Assembly (NCBI GenBank): GCA_964425855.1
Contig: CAYROE010000021.1
Location: 1 to 18,046, forward strand
DNA length: 18,046 nucleotides
Reading direction: 5' to 3'
DNA from: S143-63 sp964425855
GTDB lineage: Archaea; Thermoproteota; Thermoprotei_A; Sulfolobales; Acidilobaceae
Shown here: positions 5,857 through 13,946 of the stretch, one piece after another
Numbering within the stretch: position 1 is the stretch's first letter
Layout of the letters: each line of letters begins with the position of its first letter
Made by a program: the position numbers and the translations under genes
Notes under the pieces: generated by a model
Told to the model about the DNA's origin: nothing
The model's database searches: none
The model's input: only the letters and a program-made list of their open reading frames with translations

Positions 5857-7575
5857 GTGGGCTTAACACTAATAGTACTTGTAGTAATGAGCCTAGCTTC
5901 CCCCACTACACACTCACAAGTGGATACTCCAAGACATCCTCCCCAGCTACTTGAAGCACAACTAGACATAGACTATGTATATGTTCTAGACCAGAAGAGT
6001 GCTGTGATATTCGCCAAGCTACTTGCACTAGCTTATCTGCTAGAATCGAAATATTATCTCGACGAGGTCTCCTACACAGTATACGGCGTCTCCCTGTCCG
6101 GAGGAGTGAGGGTCTCCCTGAGAGGCTACAATTTCTCGTATACAGATCCTGTTGTAACGGGGGACATAGAGTTACAGATGGTTCCTGGAATCCCCGCCAA
6201 CTACCAGGTTACCGATAATTTCACTATTAGAGAAAATATTACGAGGAACAACATTGTGTCAGACTTAGCTAGATTCATGCTTCTCCTATCTCAGTTCGTT
6301 GATGTAATCCTTGCAGGAAATTCCCAGGACATAAATAACTATATAGAGAATAGTATCCGGCCCTTTGTAGGCTCTCTGAGTGAGCAGACTCTTTCGGTTG
6401 CGATGCGGTCTAGAATATCTATAACTGGACTAGTAACTACGTGTAATCTGAGCAGTAGCATCTCGAGTAGAACAACGTACGGAACACTAAACAACGCATA
6501 CGCAAAGGCACTAATACTGTATCCAATCCTCTATACGTCGACACCAGTCGTCCTCAACTACTGTACTGGAGAACAGACAGAAACAATCTATTCAGGTACC
6601 CTATTAGAGAATCTCCTAATGTTTTCCAGTGGAGAAACCCTATCTATAACATATACTACCACCGCACAATCACAGGACACAGCGAACGAGACTAATACAA
6701 CAAATGAGACGACTCTAGTAACAATAAACGAACTGTACCTAGTCTTTCCCCACATAACCCTCCTCTCTAACCTTCCCCTAAACTATCTCTTATCGATACT
6801 AGCCCAGTCGCAAAACACGAATCTACCCGGAGGACAAGAGCTCTCCCTCGCAGATATAGTCGAAATAATCCAGTCAGGAAACGAGACCGCCGCGCTGAAC
6901 GCTCTCGAGCAAGCCAGGAAGCTCTTAGAGGAGGGCCAGATCACGGAGACACAGTATAAGGATCTACTCGAAATGTATAGGGATCTATACGGCGAAGTAC
7001 CGGCGGAGCTCGTCCCAAACAACAATAATGCGGACAGTGTAGTAATCGACCTCGACAAGATCCTCTCACAAATAAACAATGTAAAAGAGGGTATTCCTGC
7101 AACAGGAGAAAACGCGACGAGTCAGACAAGAACCAATATAGCCGACAAGGTTCTGGGCCTGGCACCATACATCATAGCCTTCCTAGGAATAGCAAGCGCC
7201 GCTATGTATGGGTCACTACTCTACAAGAGAAGAGAACTAGACGAAGTATTGTTCCTCCCAAGAATACTCCTGGGAAAGCCCCCATATGAGAACCTAGCTG
7301 ATAACATCAAATGGTGCTACCACGCGTTCATATATGTCCTATCGCTAAGGGGCCTCCCAAAGTATGAATGGGAGACTCCAAGAGAATACCTAGAACGAGT
7401 CAAAAGCCTACTCTCCGACGAATACAAGATACTCTTAGAGGATCTAACAAGGGAATACGAGATGATCAAATATGGAGAGATACCCGATCCGGGCCTCGCC
7501 GAGTACGTAGTAGAAGATTGTATAAGAGAGATAAGGAGGGCGTTGTTCACGTGGCACTTAAAAAGAGATGGCTAA
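5857..7575 (+). CDS. DUF4129-domain membrane protein of the MoxR cluster
   Basis: This is a secretory-pathway protein with a large outer domain, one membrane helix and a cytoplasmic DUF4129 tail. From GTG5857 the N-terminus is a hydrophobic signal sequence (LTLIVLVVMSLA). The frame is open back to 5818, and a CTG at 5833 would supply a better basic n-region (RLYNR). The outer part contains many Asn-x-Ser/Thr sequons, a Thr/Asn-rich patch near 275-285 and a helical charged segment at about 325-380. A membrane helix spans about 435-453. The DUF4129 signature follows at about 484-555, including LRGLPKYEWETPREYLERV. DUF4129 proteins are regular partners of MoxR ATPases and DUF58 proteins, but their biochemical role is not established. 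The gene overlaps the next one by 25 bases, counted from its GTG7551 start. Confidence 0.78.
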   Translation: MGLTLIVLVVMSLASPTTHSQVDTPRHPPQLLEAQLDIDYVYVLDQKSAVIFAKLLALAYLLESKYYLDEVSYTVYGVSLSGGVRVSLRGYNFSYTDPVVTGDIELQMVPGIPANYQVTDNFTIRENITRNNIVSDLARFMLLLSQFVDVILAGNSQDINNYIENSIRPFVGSLSEQTLSVAMRSRISITGLVTTCNLSSSISSRTTYGTLNNAYAKALILYPILYTSTPVVLNYCTGEQTETIYSGTLLENLLMFSSGETLSITYTTTAQSQDTANETNTTNETTLVTINELYLVFPHITLLSNLPLNYLLSILAQSQNTNLPGGQELSLADIVEIIQSGNETAALNALEQARKLLEEGQITETQYKDLLEMYRDLYGEVPAELVPNNNNADSVVIDLDKILSQINNVKEGIPATGENATSQTRTNIADKVLGLAPYIIAFLGIASAAMYGSLLYKRRELDEVLFLPRILLGKPPYENLADNIKWCYHAFIYVLSLRGLPKYEWETPREYLERVKSLLSDEYKILLEDLTREYEMIKYGEIPDPGLAEYVVEDCIREIRRALFTWHLKRDG

Positions 7576-8957
7576 TACTTGCAACATTAGTAATAGGGCT
7601 ACTAGCCAGTCTACAAGCAGTACCTAGACAACTAGTATTAAAGTTCACAATACCTGGCAATGCTTCATTTATAGAGAACGATGGCCCATATGGTACAAGT
7701 CTACTAGCAGAATATCTACAGGGGAAAGGCCTAGAAATAGTAACGGTTCCCTCTATCGATGCTATAGACGATTTAGACCTAGACAATTATCAGGATGTAA
7801 TCTACCTAGTTATCTCGCCAGTCAACTTCACATCAGAATACGCTATGAAGAACGTCTATCCTAAGCTAACAGATCTCACAGTATCCAAGAGAGTCCACCT
7901 CGTGATATTCGACGAGTATCCGGCGAAAGGAGAAGTTCTGCTCGCAGAAAACCTCGAAAAGGACATCTGTGGAGAAAGATACTTCATTATATCAGATGAA
8001 GTGACCCCTATAAACGAATACGCGACAGCAATCTTCTACAATGGAATACAGCTTCCAACAGGCTATACAAGTTTCATATCGAGCCCCGACTTCAAGGACA
8101 GGCCCCTAGTCTCAACCCCTGGAGTAGTAGATTTCACAAAGCTAAGCATCTTAACTTATCCTGTTAATCCACTCGGCCTAGTGTGGCCTGGCCCGGAAGG
8201 CGGGACAAACTGGAATCTCATGGCGGCCTCATGTAGTGGTTATAAAGGCGGAGTAGTACTAGTCGCTGATTCTACAATTGCCATAAACATGGCAGCAGAG
8301 AATAATACCAATTACCTAGAAGTCTCCTATGACCTAATAACGGCTACGCTCCCCAATAATAACAACAATACCCTTGTTATAATAGACGAGTACATCTACA
8401 GCAGTAACCCTCAATCACTGGCAGTCAAGCTACATCCCTCATTCCTCCTAATATACCTGGGACAAGTCTACGATAGAATAGAAACATATGCGCTAGACAG
8501 ACTCTCACAAGCAAACCTAGCAGGACTCATAGCAACACTCCTAGGATTACTAATCCTCTTAGCGAGCTGGCTCTCAACATCATACGCTTCTAGACTAAAG
8601 CACAAAGAAGATACACTGCTGAAGAGTATAACTGGGAAGAAGCAGGACGAGAAAAGGAGGCTACCATCGATGCCGGGATTCATCGGATCATACCATGAGC
8701 TCCAATATGTCTGTGAGGAGGCTAGGAAAGAGCTTAAAGCCATGAGGATAGATGATCTCATGAGAGCCCAAAACAATAGTGATCTTAGAAGACTCATAGA
8801 GTCTCTTTACACGGAAGTAGAAGGCTCCTGTAGGAGAGGAGTTAATCCTGTTCTTGCCCTTCTCCCAGTCTGGGGAGGGAGAATACGTAGGATACGCGAG
8901 TCAGTGGAGTTGTTATCCAGCCTCCTTAGGGTTAGGCCGGCGGAGTTAGCGAAGTGA
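7551..8957 (+). CDS. DUF4350-domain membrane protein of the MoxR cluster
   Basis: The protein has 468 residues from GTG7551, which is preceded by GGAGGG at 7535-7540. The reading frame extends further upstream but only shadows the previous gene. An N-terminal membrane helix lies at about 6-24. It is followed by the DUF4350 signature ENDGPYGTSLLAEYLQGKG at 42-60 and an extracytoplasmic alpha/beta region, with PVNFTSEYA and a VIFDEYP strand that suggest a Rossmann-like fold similar to the GATase/ABC-type auxiliary domains. A second membrane helix at about 322-346 precedes a basic, helical cytoplasmic tail of some 120 residues. DUF4350 proteins recur beside DUF4129 and MoxR genes. Their role is unknown, probably in recognising or assembling extracellular or membrane clients. 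The stop codon (8955-8957) is 17 bases before the MoxR ATG. Confidence 0.78.
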   Translation: MALKKRWLILATLVIGLLASLQAVPRQLVLKFTIPGNASFIENDGPYGTSLLAEYLQGKGLEIVTVPSIDAIDDLDLDNYQDVIYLVISPVNFTSEYAMKNVYPKLTDLTVSKRVHLVIFDEYPAKGEVLLAENLEKDICGERYFIISDEVTPINEYATAIFYNGIQLPTGYTSFISSPDFKDRPLVSTPGVVDFTKLSILTYPVNPLGLVWPGPEGGTNWNLMAASCSGYKGGVVLVADSTIAINMAAENNTNYLEVSYDLITATLPNNNNNTLVIIDEYIYSSNPQSLAVKLHPSFLLIYLGQVYDRIETYALDRLSQANLAGLIATLLGLLILLASWLSTSYASRLKHKEDTLLKSITGKKQDEKRRLPSMPGFIGSYHELQYVCEEARKELKAMRIDDLMRAQNNSDLRRLIESLYTEVEGSCRRGVNPVLALLPVWGGRIRRIRESVELLSSLLRVRPAELAK

Positions 8958-8960
8958 TAT

Positions 8961-8967
8961 GGAGGTG
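8961..8967 (+). promoter_or_regulatory. SD that fixes the MoxR start
   Basis: A perfect GGAGGTG, complementary to the crenarchaeal 16S tail, lies seven bases before ATG8975. It argues against the GTG at 8954, which overlaps the preceding stop codon. Confidence 0.7.
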
Positions 8968-8974
8968 GGTTGGA

Positions 8975-9970
8975 ATGGAGCAGGCTTCAAAGACTAGAGT
9001 AGAGGAAATCCGATTAGATCCTGTATTCGCTAGAACTGTGGCAGAGAGAGTATTGAGCGAGGTCGGCAAAGTAATAGTCGGTAAGCGGAATGAGCTAAAA
9101 GTAGTTCTGGCAAGCATGATTGCGCAGGGCCACGTATTATTGGAAGGAGTACCAGGAGTGAGTAAAACAACAATGGCTAAGGCACTGGCAAGCGCCTTAA
9201 ATCTCAGCTTTAGAAGAATCCAGTTCACCCCCGACCTCCTGCCAGCTGATGTTCTAGGAACATTCATATTTGATCAGCGGTCAGGAGAGTTTAGGTTCAG
9301 GCCAGGACCAATATTTGCTAACATTATACTAGCTGATGAGATAAACAGGGCGAGTCCGAGAACCCAGAGCGCATTCCTAGAGGCGATGCAGGAGAGGCAG
9401 GTTACAATTGAAGGGCAGACATTCAAGCTTCCAGAGCCTTTCATAGTGATAGCAACCATGAACCCTATAGAATTCGAAGGAGTATATCCTCTACCCGAGG
9501 CACAGATAGACAGGTTCCTTATAAAGATCCTAATAGACTATCCATCGTTCGAAGAAGAAGAGGAAATCCTTAAACGAATAAACATTATCGAGGAATGGCC
9601 TGTAAAACCGGTCGCGGACGGAGAGGATATTCTCCGAATTTCTAAGATGGTTAAGAAGGTTCATGTTGCCGAATCAATTATAGAGTACATCGTAAGGATC
9701 GTGCAGGCTACCCGAAAGCATCCACACGTGAGGCTAGGAGCTAGCCCTAGAGCAGCTATTGCCCTCCTAAAACTGAGCAGTAGCCTAGCACTACTAAGCG
9801 GTAGAAGTTATGTGTTGCCCGACGACGTGAAGGAAGCCGCCAAGCCTGTTCTAAGACACAGGATTATTCTTAAGCCTGGCCTGGATATAGAGTCTCAGAC
9901 GACCGTGGAGGGAATAATCGACTCGATCCTAGAGTCTATACCAACACCCTCGCCACCCTATGAGGAGTAA
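8975..9970 (+). CDS. MoxR-family AAA+ ATPase
   Basis: MoxR ATPases act as chaperone-like remodelling enzymes that mature or insert cofactors into partner complexes. Their partners are usually encoded next to them as VWA-like, DUF58 or membrane proteins. From ATG8975 the protein has 331 residues. Walker A is GVPGVSKT at 58-65, with Ser63 in place of the usual Gly/Ala before Lys64. The MoxR signature TPDLLPADVLG is at 85-95, Walker B IILADEINRASP at 117-128, sensor 1 ATMNP at 160-164, and the arginine-finger region AQIDRF at 177-182. The C-terminal helical lid contains LGASPRAAIALL. All ATPase residues needed for activity are present. It sits between the DUF4350 gene and the DUF58 gene with spacings of 17 and 5 bases, so it is co-translated with them. 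Confidence 0.93.
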   Translation: MEQASKTRVEEIRLDPVFARTVAERVLSEVGKVIVGKRNELKVVLASMIAQGHVLLEGVPGVSKTTMAKALASALNLSFRRIQFTPDLLPADVLGTFIFDQRSGEFRFRPGPIFANIILADEINRASPRTQSAFLEAMQERQVTIEGQTFKLPEPFIVIATMNPIEFEGVYPLPEAQIDRFLIKILIDYPSFEEEEEILKRINIIEEWPVKPVADGEDILRISKMVKKVHVAESIIEYIVRIVQATRKHPHVRLGASPRAAIALLKLSSSLALLSGRSYVLPDDVKEAAKPVLRHRIILKPGLDIESQTTVEGIIDSILESIPTPSPPYEE

Positions 9971-9975
9971 GAGCC

Positions 9976-11184
9976 TTGAGCCAGAGAATTGAGGTTACAC
10001 GAATAGAGCCCACAAGGCTCTCTCACTATTTATCATTGCTAGGAGCAATACTCCTTGGATTCTATATCCTTGGCTATGGTTCAAGCGTAGTGGCCTTTAT
10101 CGGCTCTGTGCTCCTAGTTTCACCCCTAGTGCTAGCACTATATATAAAGTATACGCTTGTACTCCTAAGGGACGAGATCCATGTAAAGAGAACCGTAATG
10201 GGAAGACCTGTCGAAGGCTATTATACACCCGTGAAACTAACTGTTAAGAATAATAGCAGACTGGGATTATTCTATGCAACTATAGACGACTCGCCGCCTG
10301 AGGGTCTAAAAGTTAAAGGCTCGAGTGGTGGCGGCGGAGTCCTGCCTCCACGCTCCGAGATAGATATACTCTACTATGTGGTTCCAAGAATAGGCCTTAG
10401 AGAGTTCGGAGGAGCTAAAATAACGATATGGGATCCTCTAGGGCTAGTGACCGCCGAGGCGAGGATAACTCCGTCAGGCTCAAGGTACATCGCAGGATAT
10501 CCTAGTAAGGCGATCGCATATGATATGCCAGAGCTGAAGCCCGTCGTAGATCCCTACATCAGTCCAAGCTCAAGACTCATTAGAGGTCCCGGAATAGAGA
10601 TCTACACAATTAGAGAGTTCGTTCAGGGAGACGAGCCAAGACTCATAGACTGGAAAGCCACGGCGAGGCTGGGAAGGTTATTCGTCAAAGAACTAAGAAG
10701 AGAGGCGGAGATACCCTTAATGATAGCAGTAGCATTATCAAGTAAGAGCAATGAAGGGGAGCCCTATAAGACATCGTTTGAGATGTTACTGCGTGCTGCG
10801 TATATTCTCGGCGAACAACTAGTGGCTAGGGGGAGTAGTATCACTTACATAGCCCTTACAGGCAAGTCTCCGGTTAAGATACCTATGGGTAGAGGGAAAG
10901 AGGGGATATCCCGGCTACAGGACGCCATAGCGATAACTCCTCCTCCAGTAGACAAGGCGCCGTATGGACTCTTCGAAATAGTAAAACATCTCAAGGCAAC
11001 ATTCCCTGGCAGGGGGATAGTGTTAATACTAGTAGACGATGAGTCGAAGAACAGACTACATGGAGTTGTTAGCAGTATACTTGAGATGAAGCATAGAGTC
11101 TACTATATGGAGATGACTAAAGGCTCTATAAAGATCTATCCAGTAAAATTATCGGCTCCAAAGATCGCTGCAAAGGGTGAGTAG
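9976..11184 (+). CDS. DUF58-domain protein of the MoxR cluster
   Basis: DUF58 proteins are membrane-linked VWA-like partners of MoxR ATPases. The 402-residue protein has two N-terminal membrane helices (about 18-36 and 38-62), an extracytoplasmic-like beta-rich segment (about 70-180), and the DUF58 signature REFVQGDEPRLIDWKATARLGRLFVKE at 213-239. A VWA-like alpha/beta domain follows. Its first strand reads LMIAVALSSKS at 248-258, so the aspartate that starts a metal-ion (MIDAS) DxSxS motif is replaced by Ala. Divalent-metal ligand binding of the classical kind is therefore doubtful. The TTG start has GGAG about nine bases upstream and follows the MoxR stop by five bases. The next gene begins four bases after its stop. 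Confidence 0.85.
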   Translation: MSQRIEVTRIEPTRLSHYLSLLGAILLGFYILGYGSSVVAFIGSVLLVSPLVLALYIKYTLVLLRDEIHVKRTVMGRPVEGYYTPVKLTVKNNSRLGLFYATIDDSPPEGLKVKGSSGGGGVLPPRSEIDILYYVVPRIGLREFGGAKITIWDPLGLVTAEARITPSGSRYIAGYPSKAIAYDMPELKPVVDPYISPSSRLIRGPGIEIYTIREFVQGDEPRLIDWKATARLGRLFVKELRREAEIPLMIAVALSSKSNEGEPYKTSFEMLLRAAYILGEQLVARGSSITYIALTGKSPVKIPMGRGKEGISRLQDAIAITPPPVDKAPYGLFEIVKHLKATFPGRGIVLILVDDESKNRLHGVVSSILEMKHRVYYMEMTKGSIKIYPVKLSAPKIAAKGE

Positions 11185-11187
11185 TCC

Positions 11188-12324
11188 TTGAGGAAATACA
11201 GTCTAGTTGCTCCAATCCTTGTCGGTGTATCACTGTTTTATGCTATGATGGTTTCTGAGGAGCTTATAGGGGTATTTATTGTTAAATATGGTCTTGCCGA
11301 GTTTGCCGGGCTTTTCAGCATCATTATTCTTGGGATCGCGATCCTTCAGCTTATTCACCCGATATATACGGTTGTGCTCGTAGTCCTGTGGATAATAACC
11401 AGTGTGGCGGCTCAGAGAGTCAACCTCTATCTGCTAGGCTTATTGCTAGTGATTATAGCCCTGTCCAATGTATATAGGGTTGGGAGGCTTAATCCACCGT
11501 ATGCGACTCGCATAGAGGATTTCAAAACGCTCCTATACCCTCTCGGAGCGATAGTTGGTCTTTCTATTCTATTGGCATTACCTGCTTATCTTATTATGAT
11601 ACGGCTTCCAGAACAGGTAGCGAGCTGGGCTAATACGGTTCCGGGAGATATTGGAGTATTCCTTAGATCGGTATCTGGAACACTTCTAGCATCATTCATA
11701 ATAATCCTCTTAGCACTCTACGTCTTATTCAAAACATATGACTCGGCTACTAGTCTACTGCTGGCATTAAAGCCCGGCTACAAGGCTATATCAGAGTATG
11801 AGTTGAAGAAGAATTATGAGGAATGGAAGAAGAAATTAGTCTTGTTTGAAGGTAAGCAGGGAGGAGTCCTCCGAGAAGGACTTATAATCGTATACTCGTT
11901 TTTGTTCTCGCCAATAATATTCCCGGCTACTAGGGCACTATTCGTGTCGTTGGCGGGAGAAGCCTCTACAAGTGTGACGGTTGCATACATGTTTACCGGA
12001 TACTTGTTATCCTGGCTAATAACAAGGATACTAATTATATTCCTATTCTCGACCCCGCCGATAAAGGATCTATATAGGCCTATACGGCCATCTTCTTACA
12101 TCTACGTAGGGCTATTATTCTCGTTAGCTATTATAACGGCATATTATATGATGGGTGGAGATGTAAGAGGATTATTAAATGCCTTATTTGGCAGGGCTCC
12201 TGGAACACAGGATCCCATAGCAGGAGTGCTGCAGCTAGAGAACTTGAATGCACGTGTAGACCAACTAATTAGAGTCTTAGACGAGGGTCTCCAAACACTA
12301 GTGTTAGTATTATGGGGTGGATAA
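11188..12324 (+). CDS. Polytopic membrane protein, fifth gene of the MoxR cluster
   Basis: The protein has 378 residues and about eight to nine membrane helices. They lie at roughly 7-24, 36-56, 58-74, 79-96, 111-135, 160-182, 227-250, 262-286 and 300-318. A charged cytoplasmic-looking loop at about 195-225 (YEEWKKKLVLFEGKQ) interrupts the helices. The C-terminus carries an amphipathic heptad-like segment, LENLNARVDQLIRVLDEGLQ. I recognise no named domain. The TTG start follows GGTGA at 11176-11180 with good spacing, and the gene begins four bases after the DUF58 stop, so it belongs to the same transcript. By context it is a membrane component or client of the MoxR system. The channel/transporter-like topology is seen, while any transport function is only a guess. 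Confidence 0.72.
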   Translation: MRKYSLVAPILVGVSLFYAMMVSEELIGVFIVKYGLAEFAGLFSIIILGIAILQLIHPIYTVVLVVLWIITSVAAQRVNLYLLGLLLVIIALSNVYRVGRLNPPYATRIEDFKTLLYPLGAIVGLSILLALPAYLIMIRLPEQVASWANTVPGDIGVFLRSVSGTLLASFIIILLALYVLFKTYDSATSLLLALKPGYKAISEYELKKNYEEWKKKLVLFEGKQGGVLREGLIIVYSFLFSPIIFPATRALFVSLAGEASTSVTVAYMFTGYLLSWLITRILIIFLFSTPPIKDLYRPIRPSSYIYVGLLFSLAIITAYYMMGGDVRGLLNALFGRAPGTQDPIAGVLQLENLNARVDQLIRVLDEGLQTLVLVLWGG

Positions 12325-12368
12325 AAGCGATAGTAAATATGAATAGTTTTTATGGACACTGTGCTTGG

Positions 12369-12828
12369 TTAAATGTATACGCTTTGATATACAATATACA
12401 ATACGTCTAGAACAGTAATATCATACGTCTCGACGCTCGCTGTTCCATGTACTTTGCCTGTAAGATGTATACATTCGTTAATGTTTGGTACACTGTCCTC
12501 GAAGACTATAATTATTCTCTTTGAACTGTTATAAGGGTCTAGTTCTAGTGTTGTTTGCTTCCCCGAGGTATCCATTATATGCAGTAATATTTCCATCAGG
12601 AGACTCAAGGATTAGGCTAATTGAATACGTATGTCTAAGCTCCACGCGTTCACAAATGTGCCCAGAGGGCGACTCTATCACTTGGTTTATATTCTGATTG
12701 TTCCATACAATATTATCGTGAGAATCGTGGAGCCCTGTCGAGATCTCGAGTGCTCCTGTTTCATTAAGATAATAGCCAATTGCGAAGACTAATAGGATCA
12801 CGATGAATAGCTTGGATAATTTACCTAT
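12369..12828 (-). pseudogene. Frameshifted gene for a small N-terminally anchored extracytoplasmic protein
   Basis: Two overlapping minus-strand frames, 12801-12529 and 12608-12369, read as one protein if one G is removed from the GGGG at 12564-12561. The sequence then runs smoothly from TAYNGYLG into KQTTLELDPYNSSKR. The composite of about 145-155 residues has an N-terminal hydrophobic helix (ILLVFAIGYYL), a polar Asn/Ser-rich region with sequons, and a beta-rich C-terminus with LTGKVHGT that resembles an OB-fold-like barrel, though no family is recognised. A GTG at 12801 could start it, but the basic n-region GKLSK lies before it. A GGAG at 12840-12837 is spaced eight bases from an ATA codon at 12828, as if an ATG start had been lost. 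It may be a pseudogene, a sequencing error or a frameshifted expression product. Confidence 0.5.
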
Positions 12829-12949
12829 ATTTTATTCTCCAAGGACATTTATCTTGTTTCTAGTCTCTGTTCTATAGATGTGTATATTAAATGTAATATA
12901 TTAGGGAAGTTAATCTATTCTTAAAACTACGATAGAATTATTAATATAA

Positions 12950-13020
12950 TATCTTGATGAGGAGTGACTCCAATGCTGAGCATTAAAAAGTGCAATGATG
13001 TTATCCACCCATTCTGATAT
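12950..13020 (+). ncRNA. Candidate C/D box guide sRNA
   Basis: The segment carries four C/D-box-like elements in the right order. They are box C TTGATGA (12954-12960), box D' CTGA (12976-12979), box C' ATGATGT (12995-13001) and box D CTGA (13014-13017). The spacer between C' and D is exactly 12 bases, the canonical archaeal guide length. The C to D' spacer is 15, slightly long. A weak TATA-like CTTAAAA at about 12920-12926 would place transcription initiation near 12949. Such RNAs guide 2'-O-methylation of rRNA or tRNA. The D guide (13002-13013) would target a sequence complementary to TATCCACCCATT. I could not assign the target. Box C has U instead of a purine at its first position and box C' is imperfect. 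Confidence 0.42.
12961..12984. repeat. Two back-to-back short palindromes
   Basis: GGAGTGACTCC (12961-12971) and AATGCTGAGCATT (12972-12984) are each perfect inverted repeats around a single central G, and they abut exactly. They overlap the first guide and box D' of the candidate C/D RNA. They could equally be small operator-like sites. Confidence 0.5.
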
Positions 13021-13033
13021 AATTTAATGGTAT

Positions 13034-13909
13034 CTATGGCGGAGATAGGGCCTCGAGGAGCTCTTTGTAGAGTAGGCTCAAGCTGTCATTGTTTGCATCC
13101 AGTATCCCTCTTTCCGTTATTATCTTGTCTAGGTATTCGATGGGAGTGTTGTCGAATACAGGATAACTTAAACGGTAGCCGTTGAGATTGGAATATCTCA
13201 CTAGGACTGGTATTTCGTGGCAGTTTCTGAATGGATTGATCTTAGTGGCATCGAATGCCGAGTAGAGTGGGATATTAGTATCTCGGCAGGCTAGAGCAAG
13301 CAATCGCGTCCCAACCTTGTTGAACAGGCATCCGTCGAGGGTAATCGTGTCGGCGCCTATTAGGGCTAGATCTGATTGTTCTAGCTTGACATGGATCAGT
13401 GTGTCAGGTATTGGCTGTGTATGGAAGCCCATCTTTGATAATCTTTTTGCCATTTCTAATCCCTCTCCGCCTGGTAGGCTTATGGGTATTATGATGCTTG
13501 GACGCATATCGTGTGGTAGTGATAGTAGAGCTTGTTCTATTGTGCTACTATAGCTGAACGTCATAATCGTTTTCTTTCCTAGGAGGATATTTCTAATGTT
13601 CTCGTTTAGGGATTCTTCTGCATGCCTCTTGTATTCTAGTAGTGAGAGTAATTTGTCTTTGATGTCTGCTGGCTTAGTCTCCTCGTGGCATGCTTCTTCT
13701 AGTACATGGGCTACCCAGTGTAGGGGGGTCATGGTTGGATTTGCTTCTATTATTTTTCTCGGAAGATCGTTGCATGAACAGATATTTGTACCTGTCTCGA
13801 TTTCTTCTATTATTCCTCTTATTGTGTGTAGCATGCTCCAACTTGCTCCACGTATGTGTTCGTCTGATACCTCCTCGAGGGCTATGCGGATTCTGTTGCA
13901 GTTGCTCAT
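13034..13909 (-). CDS. aIF2B/eIF2B alpha-beta-delta family protein (R15P isomerase/M1Pi superfamily)
   Basis: This superfamily includes the eIF2B regulatory subunits, methylthioribose-1-phosphate isomerase and archaeal ribose-1,5-bisphosphate isomerase of AMP metabolism. The C-terminal Rossmann-like core is clear. It has TFSYSSTIEQAL at 117-128, SDLALIGADTITLDG at 179-193 with the conserved GAD, FNKVGTRLLALAC at 196-208, and a YSAFDATKINP segment at 216-226. An N-terminal helical domain with HIRGASW occupies roughly 1-110. The core is divergent: the usual RP...G stretch reads RPSIIIPISLPGGEG, and the isomerase cysteine cannot be placed with confidence. At 291 residues it is slightly short for the isomerases, so the precise role is open. 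ATG13909 has GGGAGG at 13923-13918, eight bases upstream. A GC-rich structured segment and a TATA box precede it on the same strand. Confidence 0.8.
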   Translation of the reverse strand: MSNCNRIRIALEEVSDEHIRGASWSMLHTIRGIIEEIETGTNICSCNDLPRKIIEANPTMTPLHWVAHVLEEACHEETKPADIKDKLLSLLEYKRHAEESLNENIRNILLGKKTIMTFSYSSTIEQALLSLPHDMRPSIIIPISLPGGEGLEMAKRLSKMGFHTQPIPDTLIHVKLEQSDLALIGADTITLDGCLFNKVGTRLLALACRDTNIPLYSAFDATKINPFRNCHEIPVLVRYSNLNGYRLSYPVFDNTPIEYLDKIITERGILDANNDSLSLLYKELLEALSPP

Positions 13910-13946
13910 TTTCCAATCCTCCCTTTCCTTAGGATTTAGTTGTCAT

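Noticed and set aside
12369..12801. Two independent minus-strand genes (12529-12801 and 12369-12608)
   Set aside because: Neither half looks complete. Skipping one base at the G-run joins them into one coherent protein, so they are better treated as one broken gene.
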